A DNA stretch of 49,253 bases from Alphaproteobacteria bacterium. Its GTDB lineage: Bacteria > Pseudomonadota > Alphaproteobacteria > DSM-16000 > Inquilinaceae. Each line of letters begins with the position of its first letter. The first letter of the stretch is position 1. The stretch lies in the NCBI GenBank assembly GCA_009909005.1, contig JAAAOG010000116.1, positions 1 through 49,253 of the forward strand. Reading direction: 5' to 3'. A model generated the notes under the pieces. That model made no database searches. It saw only the letters and a list, made by a program, of their open reading frames with translations, and had not been told where the DNA came from. Made by a program: the position numbers and the translations under genes. Below are positions 19,498-28,307 of this stretch, in pieces.

Positions 19498-20484
19498 TCA
19501 CGCCCTTTGGCAGCGGTAGAACAGCAGGTCGTCCGTCAGCCGACCCGGGCGGGCGCCCAGCGAGATCGTGCCGGAACCGTGCAGGTAGACGTGATCGCGC
19601 AGCACGAACAGCGTCTGCCCGGCCTCCGGCGTCACATGGGTGCCGTTGGTGCTCTGATCGCGCAGGATGAAATGGTCGCCCGAGACCAGCAGCACGGCAT
19701 GCCGGCGCGAGACGAGGCCGTGACGGATCACCACATCGCAGCTGTCGTCGCGGCCCAGCACCAGCTGTCCGCCGTCCCGCGTCCGCAGGCCGAAATCGCG
19801 GCCGCGATGCGTGAGGAGGATTTCCTGCGGCAGGCTCGACCGTGTGGCCACGCCGGTGCGTTCAAGGCTCGCCTCGTCGGCGAAGACGACCACGACTTCG
19901 ACGCGGCCATGGCGCCCTTTCGGCTGGAAGGAGGGGGCGAGGACCTGGTGCTGCACCGGCAGCTCGCGCAGACCGGCGACCGTCCGGCGGGTCGACAGCA
20001 CCTCGCCGGCCTTGGCCAGCTTGCACAGATGCGCCGCGACGTTCACCGTATCGCCGTGGACATCGCCCTCCTCGAACAGCACCGGGCCATGCAGGCAACC
20101 GATCGCCAGCGCGACGGTGGACAACAGGAACTCGTTCTGCGCGGTCAGGGCGGCCCCCAGGCCGTCATCCGGCCTGGAAAAGGTCGCCAGCACCGCATCG
20201 CCGATCCGCTTGATCGGCTGTCCGTCATAGCGCCGGACAATGGCCTCGAACGCGTCGAGCGTGGCGGCGACCTTGCGCTTGGCCTCGACATCGCCGGCGG
20301 TCTCGTAGAGCCGCGAACTGCCGACCACATCGGCAAACAGGACCGTCGCCCCGACGCCCCTCTCGTGCGCCTGACGCTGTTTCGGGCTGGTTTCCGGAAA
20401 CGCGAGATCGGGCCGCGATGCCCCACGTTCGCGTGAAGCGCCGATTGGCAGAGGTTTTTCGCGATTGCTCGCCTTTTCGGTCAT
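19498..20484 (-). CDS. Class III nucleotide cyclase-like protein with FHA domain
   Basis: A 328-residue cytoplasmic protein (348 if the in-frame ATG at 20544 is used). The N-terminal class III cyclase domain has VLFADVVGSSRLYE with the first metal Asp, RRYDGQPIKRIGDAVLATF with the second, and GDTVNVAAHL. In active cyclases the last motif reads N-x3-R; here the transition-state Arg is His, so catalysis is doubtful. The C-terminal FHA domain (about 225-315) is well conserved: LVLGRDDSCDVVI, SRRHAVLL, DQSTNGTHV, and should bind phosphothreonine. The combination suggests a phospho-dependent signalling protein. It lies 124 bases beyond the dmeF stop on the same strand. Confidence 0.85.
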   Translation of the reverse strand: MTEKASNREKPLPIGASRERGASRPDLAFPETSPKQRQAHERGVGATVLFADVVGSSRLYETAGDVEAKRKVAATLDAFEAIVRRYDGQPIKRIGDAVLATFSRPDDGLGAALTAQNEFLLSTVALAIGCLHGPVLFEEGDVHGDTVNVAAHLCKLAKAGEVLSTRRTVAGLRELPVQHQVLAPSFQPKGRHGRVEVVVVFADEASLERTGVATRSSLPQEILLTHRGRDFGLRTRDGGQLVLGRDDSCDVVIRHGLVSRRHAVLLVSGDHFILRDQSTNGTHVTPEAGQTLFVLRDHVYLHGSGTISLGARPGRLTDDLLFYRCQRA

Positions 20485-20608
20485 CGGGATCCCGTCTCGG
20501 CCGGCCCGGACGCCAAGCCTGATCTCAGCCCCATATCCGACCATAGTCCCGCCGGCATTGCCAGCCTCGCTTGCGCCTCTGCCCGTGCCGCAGAGGACGC
20601 GCCGGGCA

Positions 20609-21640
20609 TCAATGATGCGGGCAGGCGCGAACCTCCACCGTGACATGGACGAGGCCGCGGTCGCCCGGCAGCCGGGCGCGGTAATGGTCGGGCGGCTGCG
20701 GCCGGTCGGACACCACGGCCAGCTCGGCGGCGAAAATCTCCGGTCCGATCGACCAGACATGCAGATCGGTCAGCCGGTCGCCGCTGCCGTCCTCCTCGAT
20801 CGCCTGCCGGATGGCGGTGCGCAGCGACGGACCGGCCTGGCGGTCGAGCAGCACGCCGCCGCTCTGCCGCGCCAGGCCCCAGGCCCAGACCGACACCAGC
20901 ACGGCGCCGACAATGCCCATCAGCGGATCCATCCAGGCCAGCCCCAGGAACTTGCCGGCCAGCAGCGCCACGATCGCCAGCAGCGAGGTCAGCGCATCGG
21001 CCATGACGTGCAGATAGGCGGCGCGGAGATTGTGGTCGTGATGACCGGCTTGACCATGCTCTGCGGCATCCGCGTGCGGCTCATGCTCATGCTTATGGTC
21101 GTGGTCGTGGTCGTGAGTGGGGCGATGACCGTGATGATGATGGTGGTGGTGATGATGCCCATGATGATGCCCATGATGCTCGCCGCTGCGGCTGAGCAGG
21201 ACGGCGCTGACGCCGTTCACCGCCAGCCCGACCACGGCGACCAGGATCGCCTGGTCGAAGGCGATGGGCACGGGCTCGACGAACCGCCAGGCGCTCTCCC
21301 AAGCCATCAGCAGGGCGAAGACGCCGAGCAGGAGGGCGCTGGCAAAGGCCCCCAGCATGTTCACCTTGCCGGTGCCGAAGCTGAAGGCCGGGTCGCGGGC
21401 ATGCCGGCGGGCATACCAATAGGCAAAGGCGGCGACGCCGAGGGCCGCGGTATGGCTGCCCATGTGCAGGCCGTCGGCCAGCAGCGCCATCGACCCGTAG
21501 GCGAGGCCGGCGACGATCTCGACCACCATGGTCACCGCCGTCAGCACGATGACCAGCCGCGTCGCCCCCTCGCCGGGCCGCTGCCGGTCCTGGCCGAAGG
21601 CATGGTCATGGGCCCAGTCTCCGACGCCCTGATGGTGCAT
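20609..21640 (-). CDS. dmeF: Cation diffusion facilitator, DmeF-like Co/Ni exporter
   Basis: Inner-membrane divalent-cation/proton antiporter. The 343-residue product starts MHHQGVGDWAHDHAFGQ, the characteristic DmeF N-terminus. It has six transmembrane segments with the CDF metal-site motifs LLADGLHMGSH and HVMADALTSLLA, the block AFSFGTGKVNMLGAF, and a C-terminal cytoplasmic domain (LHVWSIGPEIFAAELAVV). Between TM4 and TM5 is an exceptionally His/Asp-rich loop (about 160-200, with nine consecutive His), a metal-buffering loop. DmeF relatives in alphaproteobacteria export cobalt and nickel; zinc cannot be excluded. The usual DmrR/RcnR-type repressor gene is not adjacent. The 230-base gap before it (21641-21870) shows no gene. 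Confidence 0.88.
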   Translation of the reverse strand: MHHQGVGDWAHDHAFGQDRQRPGEGATRLVIVLTAVTMVVEIVAGLAYGSMALLADGLHMGSHTAALGVAAFAYWYARRHARDPAFSFGTGKVNMLGAFASALLLGVFALLMAWESAWRFVEPVPIAFDQAILVAVVGLAVNGVSAVLLSRSGEHHGHHHGHHHHHHHHHGHRPTHDHDHDHKHEHEPHADAAEHGQAGHHDHNLRAAYLHVMADALTSLLAIVALLAGKFLGLAWMDPLMGIVGAVLVSVWAWGLARQSGGVLLDRQAGPSLRTAIRQAIEEDGSGDRLTDLHVWSIGPEIFAAELAVVSDRPQPPDHYRARLPGDRGLVHVTVEVRACPHH

Positions 21641-21870
21641 GGCTCGCCTCGCTGCGGGAAAACGCCTGTTATGGGCAGAGATCACGCCATCTCAGCCCCG
21701 GTCAAGCGGGACAGGGCCAGAGCCGACTGCCGTGGCCCCCAGAGTTTGAACAGGGTCATGCCGGCGGCGGGTTGCGTTCTGCGTCCTATGCCCTCTGCCT
21801 CGCGCTGAAGGCGAAGGCCACCGCCTTGGCAGCCTGTCCGAAATCGCCCCGGCCCCCCTCACAGGGCCTG

Positions 21871-23490
21871 TCAGGTCACGTCGGGACCGCCCAGGCGCGG
21901 CAGTTCGGCCTCGACATGGGCGGCGAAGCCGCTGCCGGCTTCGGCATAGGTGTTGAAGGCGATATGGGCGCCGGCTGCCTTCAGCGCCGCCTCCTCGTCC
22001 TGATATTGCGCCAGCGCGGCGACCCCGCCGGCATAGCCGCTCGCCCTGATCTGCTCCATCGCCGTCATGTTGGAGCGGTGCTCGGGCATGGCCAGCAGCA
22101 CCACCTTCAGTCGGCTGCGGTGGACCTGCACCCGCTCCCAGAAATCCAGGTCCGTGGCGTCGCCCGGGATGACATTGCGCCCCTTCTCGAGATGTTCGGC
22201 CACCTTTTCGGCGCTGACCTCGACACCGACCAGCCGGTCGCCATAGCGCTCCGCCAGAAAGTCATAGGCGCCGGTGCCGATCCGCCCCATGCCGAAGACG
22301 GCGATCTCCGCCGGCCCGATATCCACCGGCTGGTCTTCCGGATGACGGGCGCCCGTCTCGAACGGCGTCAGCCTGTCGCGATATTTCGAGTAGAGCGTAT
22401 AGGCGCGCCGGTTGAAGGGGGCGGCCAGCACGAAGGAGAGGGACAGGGCGACGGCCAGCACCACCAGCCATTCATTGCCGATCCAGCCGGCCTGGACGCC
22501 GATTGCCGCGACGATCAGCCCGAACTCGCTGTAGGTCCCGAGGCTCAGCGCGCCGAGCAGGGCCGAGCGGGCCCGCAGGTGGAAACGGCTGAGGATGAGG
22601 AAGAACAGGCCGGTCTTGAGCGGCACCAGAGCCAGCAGCAGCACGGCGATGGCGAACATCTCAAGGCTCGGGCTGTCGGCCAGACCGATGGCCAGAAAGA
22701 ACCCGACCAGGAAGATTTCCTTGAAGGCGAAGAGCGAATCGGCGACCTCCGAGGCCCGCTTGTGGCCCGCCAGCAGCATGCCGAGGATCAGCGCTCCGAG
22801 ATCGGGCTTCAGCCCCACCTCTTCGAACAATGCCACGCCGAGCGTGATCGCCGCGAACAGGCCGAACAGCGGCATCAACTCGGCATGACCGACCCGGTCG
22901 AGCAGATAATTGAGGAAGGGGCGGGCGGCAAGCAGGCCGATCAAGGCCAGGGCATAGACCGAAGGCAGCTTGCCGCTCGAGACCGTCAGGAAGATGACGG
23001 CGAAGACATCCTGCATGATCAGAATGCCGATCGCCGTCTTGCCGTGCAGCGAGGCGAGTTCGCCCTTGTCCTCCAGGATCTTGGCGGCGAACACGGTGCT
23101 GGAGAAGCTGAGCGCGAAGGCGACCAGCGCCGCCGCGCCGGGATCGAGCCCGGCAAAGGCCGACAGGCCGATCCAACTCAACACCACCAGCAGCATGGTG
23201 AGGGCGGCGACGCTGATCGCCGCATGGGTGGTGGCGCCCAGGCAGACCTCGGGCCGGGCCAGCGTCTTGAGCTTCAGTTTCAGGCCGATGGTGAAGAGCA
23301 GAAGGGTGACGCCGGCATCGGCGATCAGCTGGATGGTGGCGTCGGCCACCACGCCGAAGCCGTTGAGGACGAAGCCGGCGGCCAGAAAGCCGACCAGCGG
23401 CGGCAGACCGATATGCCGGGCGCCGAAGCCAAAGAGAAAGGCCAGCGCCAGGGTAATCGGCAGAACCTCGCTCGCAGGGACGGTGTCCAT
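21871..23490 (-). CDS. CPA2-family monovalent cation/proton antiporter with RCK domain
   Basis: A KefB/YbaL-like potassium efflux antiporter of 539 residues. About 12 transmembrane segments span 5-390, with the family blocks GLPPLVGFLAAGFVLNGFG, LLLFTIGLKLKLKTL and FALSFSSTVFAAKILEDKGELASLHGKTAIGILIMQDVFAV. A short linker leads to a TrkA-N/RCK_N Rossmann domain (IAVFGMGRIGTGAYDFLAERYG to the end) that senses NAD(H) or related ligands. The ATG at 23490 (MDTVPASEV) gives the usual N-terminus; the 25-codon extension upstream looks non-coding. No KefF/KefG-type partner is adjacent. Confidence 0.9.
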   Translation of the reverse strand: MDTVPASEVLPITLALAFLFGFGARHIGLPPLVGFLAAGFVLNGFGVVADATIQLIADAGVTLLLFTIGLKLKLKTLARPEVCLGATTHAAISVAALTMLLVVLSWIGLSAFAGLDPGAAALVAFALSFSSTVFAAKILEDKGELASLHGKTAIGILIMQDVFAVIFLTVSSGKLPSVYALALIGLLAARPFLNYLLDRVGHAELMPLFGLFAAITLGVALFEEVGLKPDLGALILGMLLAGHKRASEVADSLFAFKEIFLVGFFLAIGLADSPSLEMFAIAVLLLALVPLKTGLFFLILSRFHLRARSALLGALSLGTYSEFGLIVAAIGVQAGWIGNEWLVVLAVALSLSFVLAAPFNRRAYTLYSKYRDRLTPFETGARHPEDQPVDIGPAEIAVFGMGRIGTGAYDFLAERYGDRLVGVEVSAEKVAEHLEKGRNVIPGDATDLDFWERVQVHRSRLKVVLLAMPEHRSNMTAMEQIRASGYAGGVAALAQYQDEEAALKAAGAHIAFNTYAEAGSGFAAHVEAELPRLGGPDVT

Positions 23491-23630
23491 GGCACTCGGG
23501 CAGGCGGATGCGGGACGGAACGACTGCGCCGTCCTATGCCACAATCGGCCGGCCCAAACCAGCACTCACGTCCCGCGGTGCCTCTGCAGGATAGCGGATA
23601 TTTCGGATATCGGGGCCGAGGGCGGCAGCC

Positions 23631-26216
23631 CTAGAACCGCTCAAGCAGGCGCCGCAGGTAATCCAGCTCGATGTCCGGGCGGTCGCGGTCGCCGAGGCGG
23701 CGGCGCAGCTCGTCGAGGATGCTGCGGGTGCGCTGCACCTCGGACTCGGTCGGCACCTCGACGTCGCGGGTGTCGACGCTGCCGCGGCGGCCGGGCCGGC
23801 GGCCCAGCGGATCCTGTCCCTCGCCCGGTCGCAGGCCCTGCTGCATCAGCATCGGCGCGCCGCCGCCCTGCTGGGCCATCTGGTCCATCATGGTGTTGAC
23901 GATGTCGCGGATCGCCTGCTGCAGCTGCGCCACCGCCTCGCCCTGCGGGTCGACCGCCGCGCCCGGCCGGTTGCCCTGCAGCGCCTCGGTCGAGCGGCGC
24001 ATGGCCTGTTCGGCGTCCCCCAGCGATTGCGGGATTTCGCCGATCAGCCCGTCGACCTCGGGCATCAGTTCGCCGAGCGCCCGGCGCAGCGCCTCCTGGG
24101 TTGCCGACGCCTGGCCCTGGGCGCCCGGAGCCCCGCCGCCCGGCTGCTGACCCGGCTGCTGACCCGGCGGCCGGCCGGATTGCGCTCCCGGCGGCGGGTC
24201 GGGGCTCTCGCCCTGGGGACGGCCCTGCGACCGGTCGAAGGTCTGGTCGAGCAGCGCCTGCTGCGCCTCGCTCAGGCGCTGCAGGTTGTCCAGCAGCGCC
24301 ATCGCCTGCTCCATGGCGTCGGCCCGGCCCTGCTGCATGGGCCCGGTGTTGAGGTTCTCCATCATCGCCTGCAGCTCGGCCAGCATCTGCATCGCCGCCT
24401 CGCGGGCGCCGGCCTCGCTCAGCCGCTGCATCTCCTCCAGCATCTGCTGCAGGCCCTCCCGGTCGAGCATCTGCGCTTCGGGATCGAAGGGCAGGACGGT
24501 CATTTCCTCGCCGCGCTGCATGCGGTCGAGCAGGCTCTGCTGCAGGGCCTGCATATAGCGGTCCATCGCCTGACGGAGCTCCTCCATCAGCCGGGCGATC
24601 TCCTGATCGGAGGCATTCTCGTCGGCCAGCGCCTCCATCAGCGCCTGCTGGGCCTCGCGCAGGGCCCGTTCGGCCAGCAGCAGGTCGCCCTCCTCGATGC
24701 GCAGTGCGGTGTCCCAGAGCAGCTGCTGCACCGGGTCGACGGCGGCCGTCGCGCCATCGGCGAGGGTCAGGCGCTGGGCGGCGCTGCGCAAAGCCAGGAA
24801 GACCAGGGAATCGCCGCCGAAGCGGGCCGGACGCAGCGACAGGTCGCTGAGGATCCCGGCGACGTCCGGCCCGCGGGCCGGTGCGGCCAGCAAGACCCGG
24901 CGCTGTTCGATAATGGCGCGGGCGATGGGGTGACTGAACTGCCGCTCCGGCAGCACGAATTCCGCGGCCGGCGCCGTACCGGTCTGGCCGGCCTCGTCCG
25001 TCGCCGTCAGGGTCAGGGCGACCGGCCGGCCGGCCCAGGGATGCGGGGTCAGGTCGAAATAGCCGGTGCCCGCGGCCAGGCCCGGCTCGCTCTCGCGCAC
25101 CGTCAGCTCCAGCGCGATGGGGTCGCGGGCGATGACCGAGTCCTCGCCTTCGGCCAGGCGTACGGTCGCGCTGACCGTGGCGATGCCGTAATCGTCCTCC
25201 GCCTCGTAGGCGAGGCTGACGGCGGCGCGTTCGGTCGCCGCCGGCTCCTCGGCGAAGGCGATGGTCGGGGCCAGATCGGGCGCCACCCGTACCGGCCAGG
25301 CGCCAAGCGTACGGCCGCCCTGGCGTACGGCGAGCTCTTCGCCGCTGTCCAGCGTCGCCGTGATTTCGAAGCTGTCCGCGTCGACCGCTTCGAAGGCGGT
25401 GTCGCCGCCATTGACCGCCAGCACCGGGGCGCGGCCCGTACCGCTGACCCGGGCGAGGACTTCGCTGCCCTCGGGGACGGCGATCGGCCCGTCCGCCGCA
25501 ATCCTGCCCGGACCCGCCGCCGCATTCGGCGCGTCGGCGCCGGTGTCCGTGCCGGCGCGCAAATAGACCGGCGCCCGGCCGGTATAGGCCGGCGGCGTGA
25601 TGAAGACATCGAGTGCCGTCGCCGTGCCGCCGGCCATGCCGGTCAGGGCCGGGGAGATCGCCGCCTGCAGCCGCTCGCCCCGGCGGTCGCCGGCCGCCAC
25701 GGCCGTCACCAGCAGGAGCAGCAGCACCAGGCCGCGCAGGGCCAGGGGGTCGCGCGCCGCCAGCCCGGCCCGCGGCAGGCGCAGGGAGAACGGCCCGCTG
25801 AGCGCCCTGAGTCGCGCCTGGTGGCGTTCCCACAGCGCCCGGCCGGCCGGATCGTACTGGCCGGTGGCCTGACGGTCGTCGCGGGCGGCGAGCGGCCGGT
25901 GCATCAGGCCGCTGTCGCGCTCCAGCCGGCGGCGTCCCTCCTCCCGCCGCGGCCAGGCGACGCCGCGCAGGCCCTGCACCGCCGTCCAGCCGATCCCAAC
26001 ACCGAAGGCCAGCAGCACGGCGGCATGGACCCAGGGGCCGAGCGCCGGCAGCACGCCGCTGAGCGCCAGGGCGACGAACAGCCCGGCCAGCCGCTCCAGC
26101 CCGATCAGACCCTGGGCGAGGCGGATCAGCCGCCGCGGCTCGCGCGCCGGACGTCCGGCCTCGGCTCCGGGGCGGGCGGGCGTCTTGCTATTCGCGGCAG
26201 TGGGGCGCGCGGTCAT
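23631..26216 (-). CDS. TIGR02302/DUF4175 family membrane protein
   Basis: A large alphaproteobacterial protein of unknown function, 861 residues. Two or three N-terminal transmembrane segments (about 40-85 and 165-185) precede a long periplasmic beta-rich region (ALDVFITPPAYTGRAPVYLR; YEAEDDYGIATVSATVRL) and a glutamine/methionine-rich, coiled-coil-like C-terminus (EALQQMLEEMQRLSEAGAREAAMQMLAELQAMM) with low-complexity GQQPGQQPGG segments. It lies 36 bases downstream of lysA, the conserved neighbourhood. The start at 26216 is supported by GGGAGG seven bases upstream; an ATG at 26231 lies inside that ribosome-binding site. The role is unknown; the repeated location beside lysA hints at envelope work. 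Confidence 0.88.
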   Translation of the reverse strand: MTARPTAANSKTPARPGAEAGRPAREPRRLIRLAQGLIGLERLAGLFVALALSGVLPALGPWVHAAVLLAFGVGIGWTAVQGLRGVAWPRREEGRRRLERDSGLMHRPLAARDDRQATGQYDPAGRALWERHQARLRALSGPFSLRLPRAGLAARDPLALRGLVLLLLLVTAVAAGDRRGERLQAAISPALTGMAGGTATALDVFITPPAYTGRAPVYLRAGTDTGADAPNAAAGPGRIAADGPIAVPEGSEVLARVSGTGRAPVLAVNGGDTAFEAVDADSFEITATLDSGEELAVRQGGRTLGAWPVRVAPDLAPTIAFAEEPAATERAAVSLAYEAEDDYGIATVSATVRLAEGEDSVIARDPIALELTVRESEPGLAAGTGYFDLTPHPWAGRPVALTLTATDEAGQTGTAPAAEFVLPERQFSHPIARAIIEQRRVLLAAPARGPDVAGILSDLSLRPARFGGDSLVFLALRSAAQRLTLADGATAAVDPVQQLLWDTALRIEEGDLLLAERALREAQQALMEALADENASDQEIARLMEELRQAMDRYMQALQQSLLDRMQRGEEMTVLPFDPEAQMLDREGLQQMLEEMQRLSEAGAREAAMQMLAELQAMMENLNTGPMQQGRADAMEQAMALLDNLQRLSEAQQALLDQTFDRSQGRPQGESPDPPPGAQSGRPPGQQPGQQPGGGAPGAQGQASATQEALRRALGELMPEVDGLIGEIPQSLGDAEQAMRRSTEALQGNRPGAAVDPQGEAVAQLQQAIRDIVNTMMDQMAQQGGGAPMLMQQGLRPGEGQDPLGRRPGRRGSVDTRDVEVPTESEVQRTRSILDELRRRLGDRDRPDIELDYLRRLLERF

Positions 26217-26252
26217 CGGCCCGCCTCCCATGTCAGTCAGATTTGCGGCGCG

Positions 26253-27557
26253 TCAGGGCGCGCCGGCTGCGGCCGGCCTGTCGTCCAGCCAGTCCGGCAT
26301 GCTCTCGCCGGCGACCATTTCCGCAAATGTGGGCCGTTTTCTGACGACGGCAAACCGCGCGCCGTCGACCAGCACCTCCGGCACCAGCGGCCTCGTGTTG
26401 TATTCGCCGGCCATGACGGCACCATAGGCCCCGGCACTGAGAAACGCCACCAGATCGCCGGACGCGAGCGGCGGCAGATGGCGCGCCTGGGCGAAGCAGT
26501 CGGTGCTCTCGCAGACCGGGCCGACCACGTCGACCGGCGCCTCCGGCGTGCCGGGGCGCGGCTCCGCGACGGGCACGATGGCGTGCCAGGCGCCGTAGAG
26601 GGCCGGGCGGATGAGGTCGTTCATCGCCGCGTCGACGATCAGGAAGGGCCGGGCGAGGTCGGTCTTGGGATAGATGACCGAGGACAGCAGCAGCCCGGCA
26701 TTGCCGACCAGCACCCGGCCGGGCTCCAGCATCAGCTCGCAGTCGAGCGGCCCGACGATATCCTCGATCAGCGCCGCAAAGCCGTCGGGGTCGGCCGGCA
26801 CTTCGTCGCGATAGGTGATCGCCAGCCCGCCGCCGAGGTCGAGCCTGCTGATCGGGAAGCCGTCGGCGCGCAGCAGCTTGGCAAGGTCGGCGAGGCGCTG
26901 ATAGGCGTCGCGGAAGGGCTTCAGGTCGGTCACCTGGCTGCCGATGTGCATGGCAATGCCGCCGCAATCGAGGTTCGGCAGCGCCCGGGCGTGGCGATAG
27001 AGATCCGGCGCGCGTTCGATATCGATGCCGAACTTGGCGTCGCGGGTGCCGGTGGTGATCTGCTTGAGGGTGAGGGCGTCGACATCCGGGTTGACCCGCA
27101 GGGCGACGGGCGCCACCCGCCCCTGCTCGGCGGCGACCTGGCTCAGGATCTCCAGCTCCGGCAGGCTCTCGACATTGAACTGCTTGATGCCGGCCTCGAC
27201 CGCCGCGGCCAGCTCGGCCCGGGTCTTGCCGACGCCGGAAAAGACGATGCGGTCGGCCGGGATGCCGGCCATCAGGCAGCGCCGGAGTTCGCCGACGGAG
27301 ACCACGTCGCCGCCGCAGCCCTCGCGCCCCAGGGTGCGGATCACCGCCAGGTTGGAATTGGCCTTGACGGCGTAGCAGAGCGTCGTCCGCCGGCCGGCCG
27401 GCACCGTCGCCAGGGCGCCGGCGAGGCGCCGATAGGCGGCGCGCATGGCGTTGGCGGCATAGACATAAACGGGCGTCCCGACCGCCGCGGCGATCGCCGG
27501 CAGCGGCACATCCTCGGCAAAGAGCGTGCCGTCGCGATACTGAAATCCCTCCCCCAT
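26253..27557 (-). CDS. lysA: Diaminopimelate decarboxylase
   Basis: Last step of lysine synthesis: meso-diaminopimelate to lysine plus CO2, PLP-dependent. The 434-residue protein has the fold III PLP barrel with Lys65 in CYAVKANSNLAV, the glycine-rich phosphate loop LDLGGGLAITY and EPGRVLVGNAG. The C-terminal barrel has the substrate/PLP motif CESTDCFAQ and AYGAVMAGEYNTRP. Complete and typical. It is followed by the DUF4175 gene and preceded after 12 bases by the small lipoprotein gene, all on one strand and likely one operon. Confidence 0.97.
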   Translation of the reverse strand: MGEGFQYRDGTLFAEDVPLPAIAAAVGTPVYVYAANAMRAAYRRLAGALATVPAGRRTTLCYAVKANSNLAVIRTLGREGCGGDVVSVGELRRCLMAGIPADRIVFSGVGKTRAELAAAVEAGIKQFNVESLPELEILSQVAAEQGRVAPVALRVNPDVDALTLKQITTGTRDAKFGIDIERAPDLYRHARALPNLDCGGIAMHIGSQVTDLKPFRDAYQRLADLAKLLRADGFPISRLDLGGGLAITYRDEVPADPDGFAALIEDIVGPLDCELMLEPGRVLVGNAGLLLSSVIYPKTDLARPFLIVDAAMNDLIRPALYGAWHAIVPVAEPRPGTPEAPVDVVGPVCESTDCFAQARHLPPLASGDLVAFLSAGAYGAVMAGEYNTRPLVPEVLVDGARFAVVRKRPTFAEMVAGESMPDWLDDRPAAAGAP

Positions 27558-27569
27558 CGCCGCGCCCCC

Positions 27570-27707
27570 TCAGGTCGAGGGATAGGTGCGCGGGAAGCGG
27601 TCATTCTCCTCCCCCTGCGGCGCCAGCACCCGGTCCGGCTTCTTGCCGCACCCGGCAGCCCCCAGGGCGAAACAGACGGCAATCAGAATCAGGCTTATCC
27701 GACGCAT
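27570..27707 (-). CDS. Small lipoprotein (LptM-like) upstream of lysA
   Basis: A 45-residue prolipoprotein. It begins MRRISLILIAVCFALGAAGC with the lipidated Cys at residue 20, then GKKPDRVLAPQGEEND and the ending PRTYPST. The same arrangement (C-G-x-K-G/P, short Pro-rich tail, YPxxYP end) is found for LptM/YifL-type lipoproteins that sit directly before lysA in many proteobacteria; LptM assists maturation of the LptDE lipopolysaccharide translocon in E. coli. Its assignment to that function is inference. Its 5' end abuts the broken parE copy. No strong Shine-Dalgarno is visible. Confidence 0.75.
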   Translation of the reverse strand: MRRISLILIAVCFALGAAGCGKKPDRVLAPQGEENDRFPRTYPST

Positions 27708-27715
27708 GCGTTCAG

Positions 27716-27877
27716 GCTTTCATGAGCAGAGGGCTTTCCTGCCGCCACAGTGCCGCCCGCCGCCGAGCCTGTCAAAGACCCTGCCGAACCGCAGCGCCGT
27801 TCACAAATGCCGGCCCGGATCCGATAGATATCGATAATATCCTGATGGGCTTTCCCAGAAAGACGGAAGGCGGTCAT
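27716..27877 (-). pseudogene. Truncated/frameshifted parE-type toxin
   Basis: The frame opens with MTAFRLSGKAHQDIIDIYR, the normal ParE N-terminus (first beta strand and helix), and overlaps the antitoxin stop by four bases. After about 20 residues similarity stops and the frame turns into low-complexity sequence that runs into the lipoprotein gene. A remnant resembling the ParE middle (GRVFDRLGGGRHCGGRK) can be read in another frame further on, so at least one frameshift plus a 3' truncation is likely. The toxin is inferred inactive. Confidence 0.6.
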
Positions 27878-28131
27878 TCCAAGAGACCGCGTTGCCGGGC
27901 TTCAGTTCTTGCGGCCTCAAGGATCTCCTCCGGTGAGCTGTCGCTGATGCCACTCGCTTCCGCCTCGTCCAGCAATGACCGCAACGCGGCAATCGCATCC
28001 TGATGACGGGCCTGATCCTCTCGAATCAGCCGGCAGAGATAATCGCTCTCATCTCGATAGGGACCCTCGACGAGACGAGCTTCGACGAAGCGACTCAGTT
28101 GCTCGGGCAAAGAGATCGTGATCCGGGCCAT
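27874..28131 (-). CDS. ParD-type antitoxin
   Basis: An 85-residue ribbon-helix-helix antitoxin. MARITISLPEQLSRFVEARLVEGPYRDESDYLCRLIREDQ is the RHH DNA-binding half, with the usual ISLPEQL strand and YRDESDYLCRLI helix. The C-terminal part, about 45-85, is the acidic toxin-binding tail (DEAEASGISDSSPEEI). ATG 28131 is preceded by GGAGG at seven bases, which rejects the longer start at 28149. The coupled toxin gene is broken, so this antitoxin is an orphan. Confidence 0.85.
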   Translation of the reverse strand: MARITISLPEQLSRFVEARLVEGPYRDESDYLCRLIREDQARHQDAIAALRSLLDEAEASGISDSSPEEILEAARTEARQRGLLE

Positions 28132-28307
28132 GGTCAAGCCTCCGTTCATCCACCGGGAGATTTCCGGATTCCTCGCCCATTTTCAAGCCGGCGGCGCGTC
28201 GCCAACCCCTCATCAGCCCGCCCTTGTTTTGGCGGGGTTAACGGTTGGTGTGCGAGGGTGCCGGCGCAGACGGCGCGCCGCACGGGGTCGCAGCGGGGGT
28301 GAGTGGG

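Noticed and set aside
24027-27725. 1232-codon frame antisense to DUF4175 and lysA
   Set aside because: GC-driven shadow frame; lysA is certain on the minus strand.
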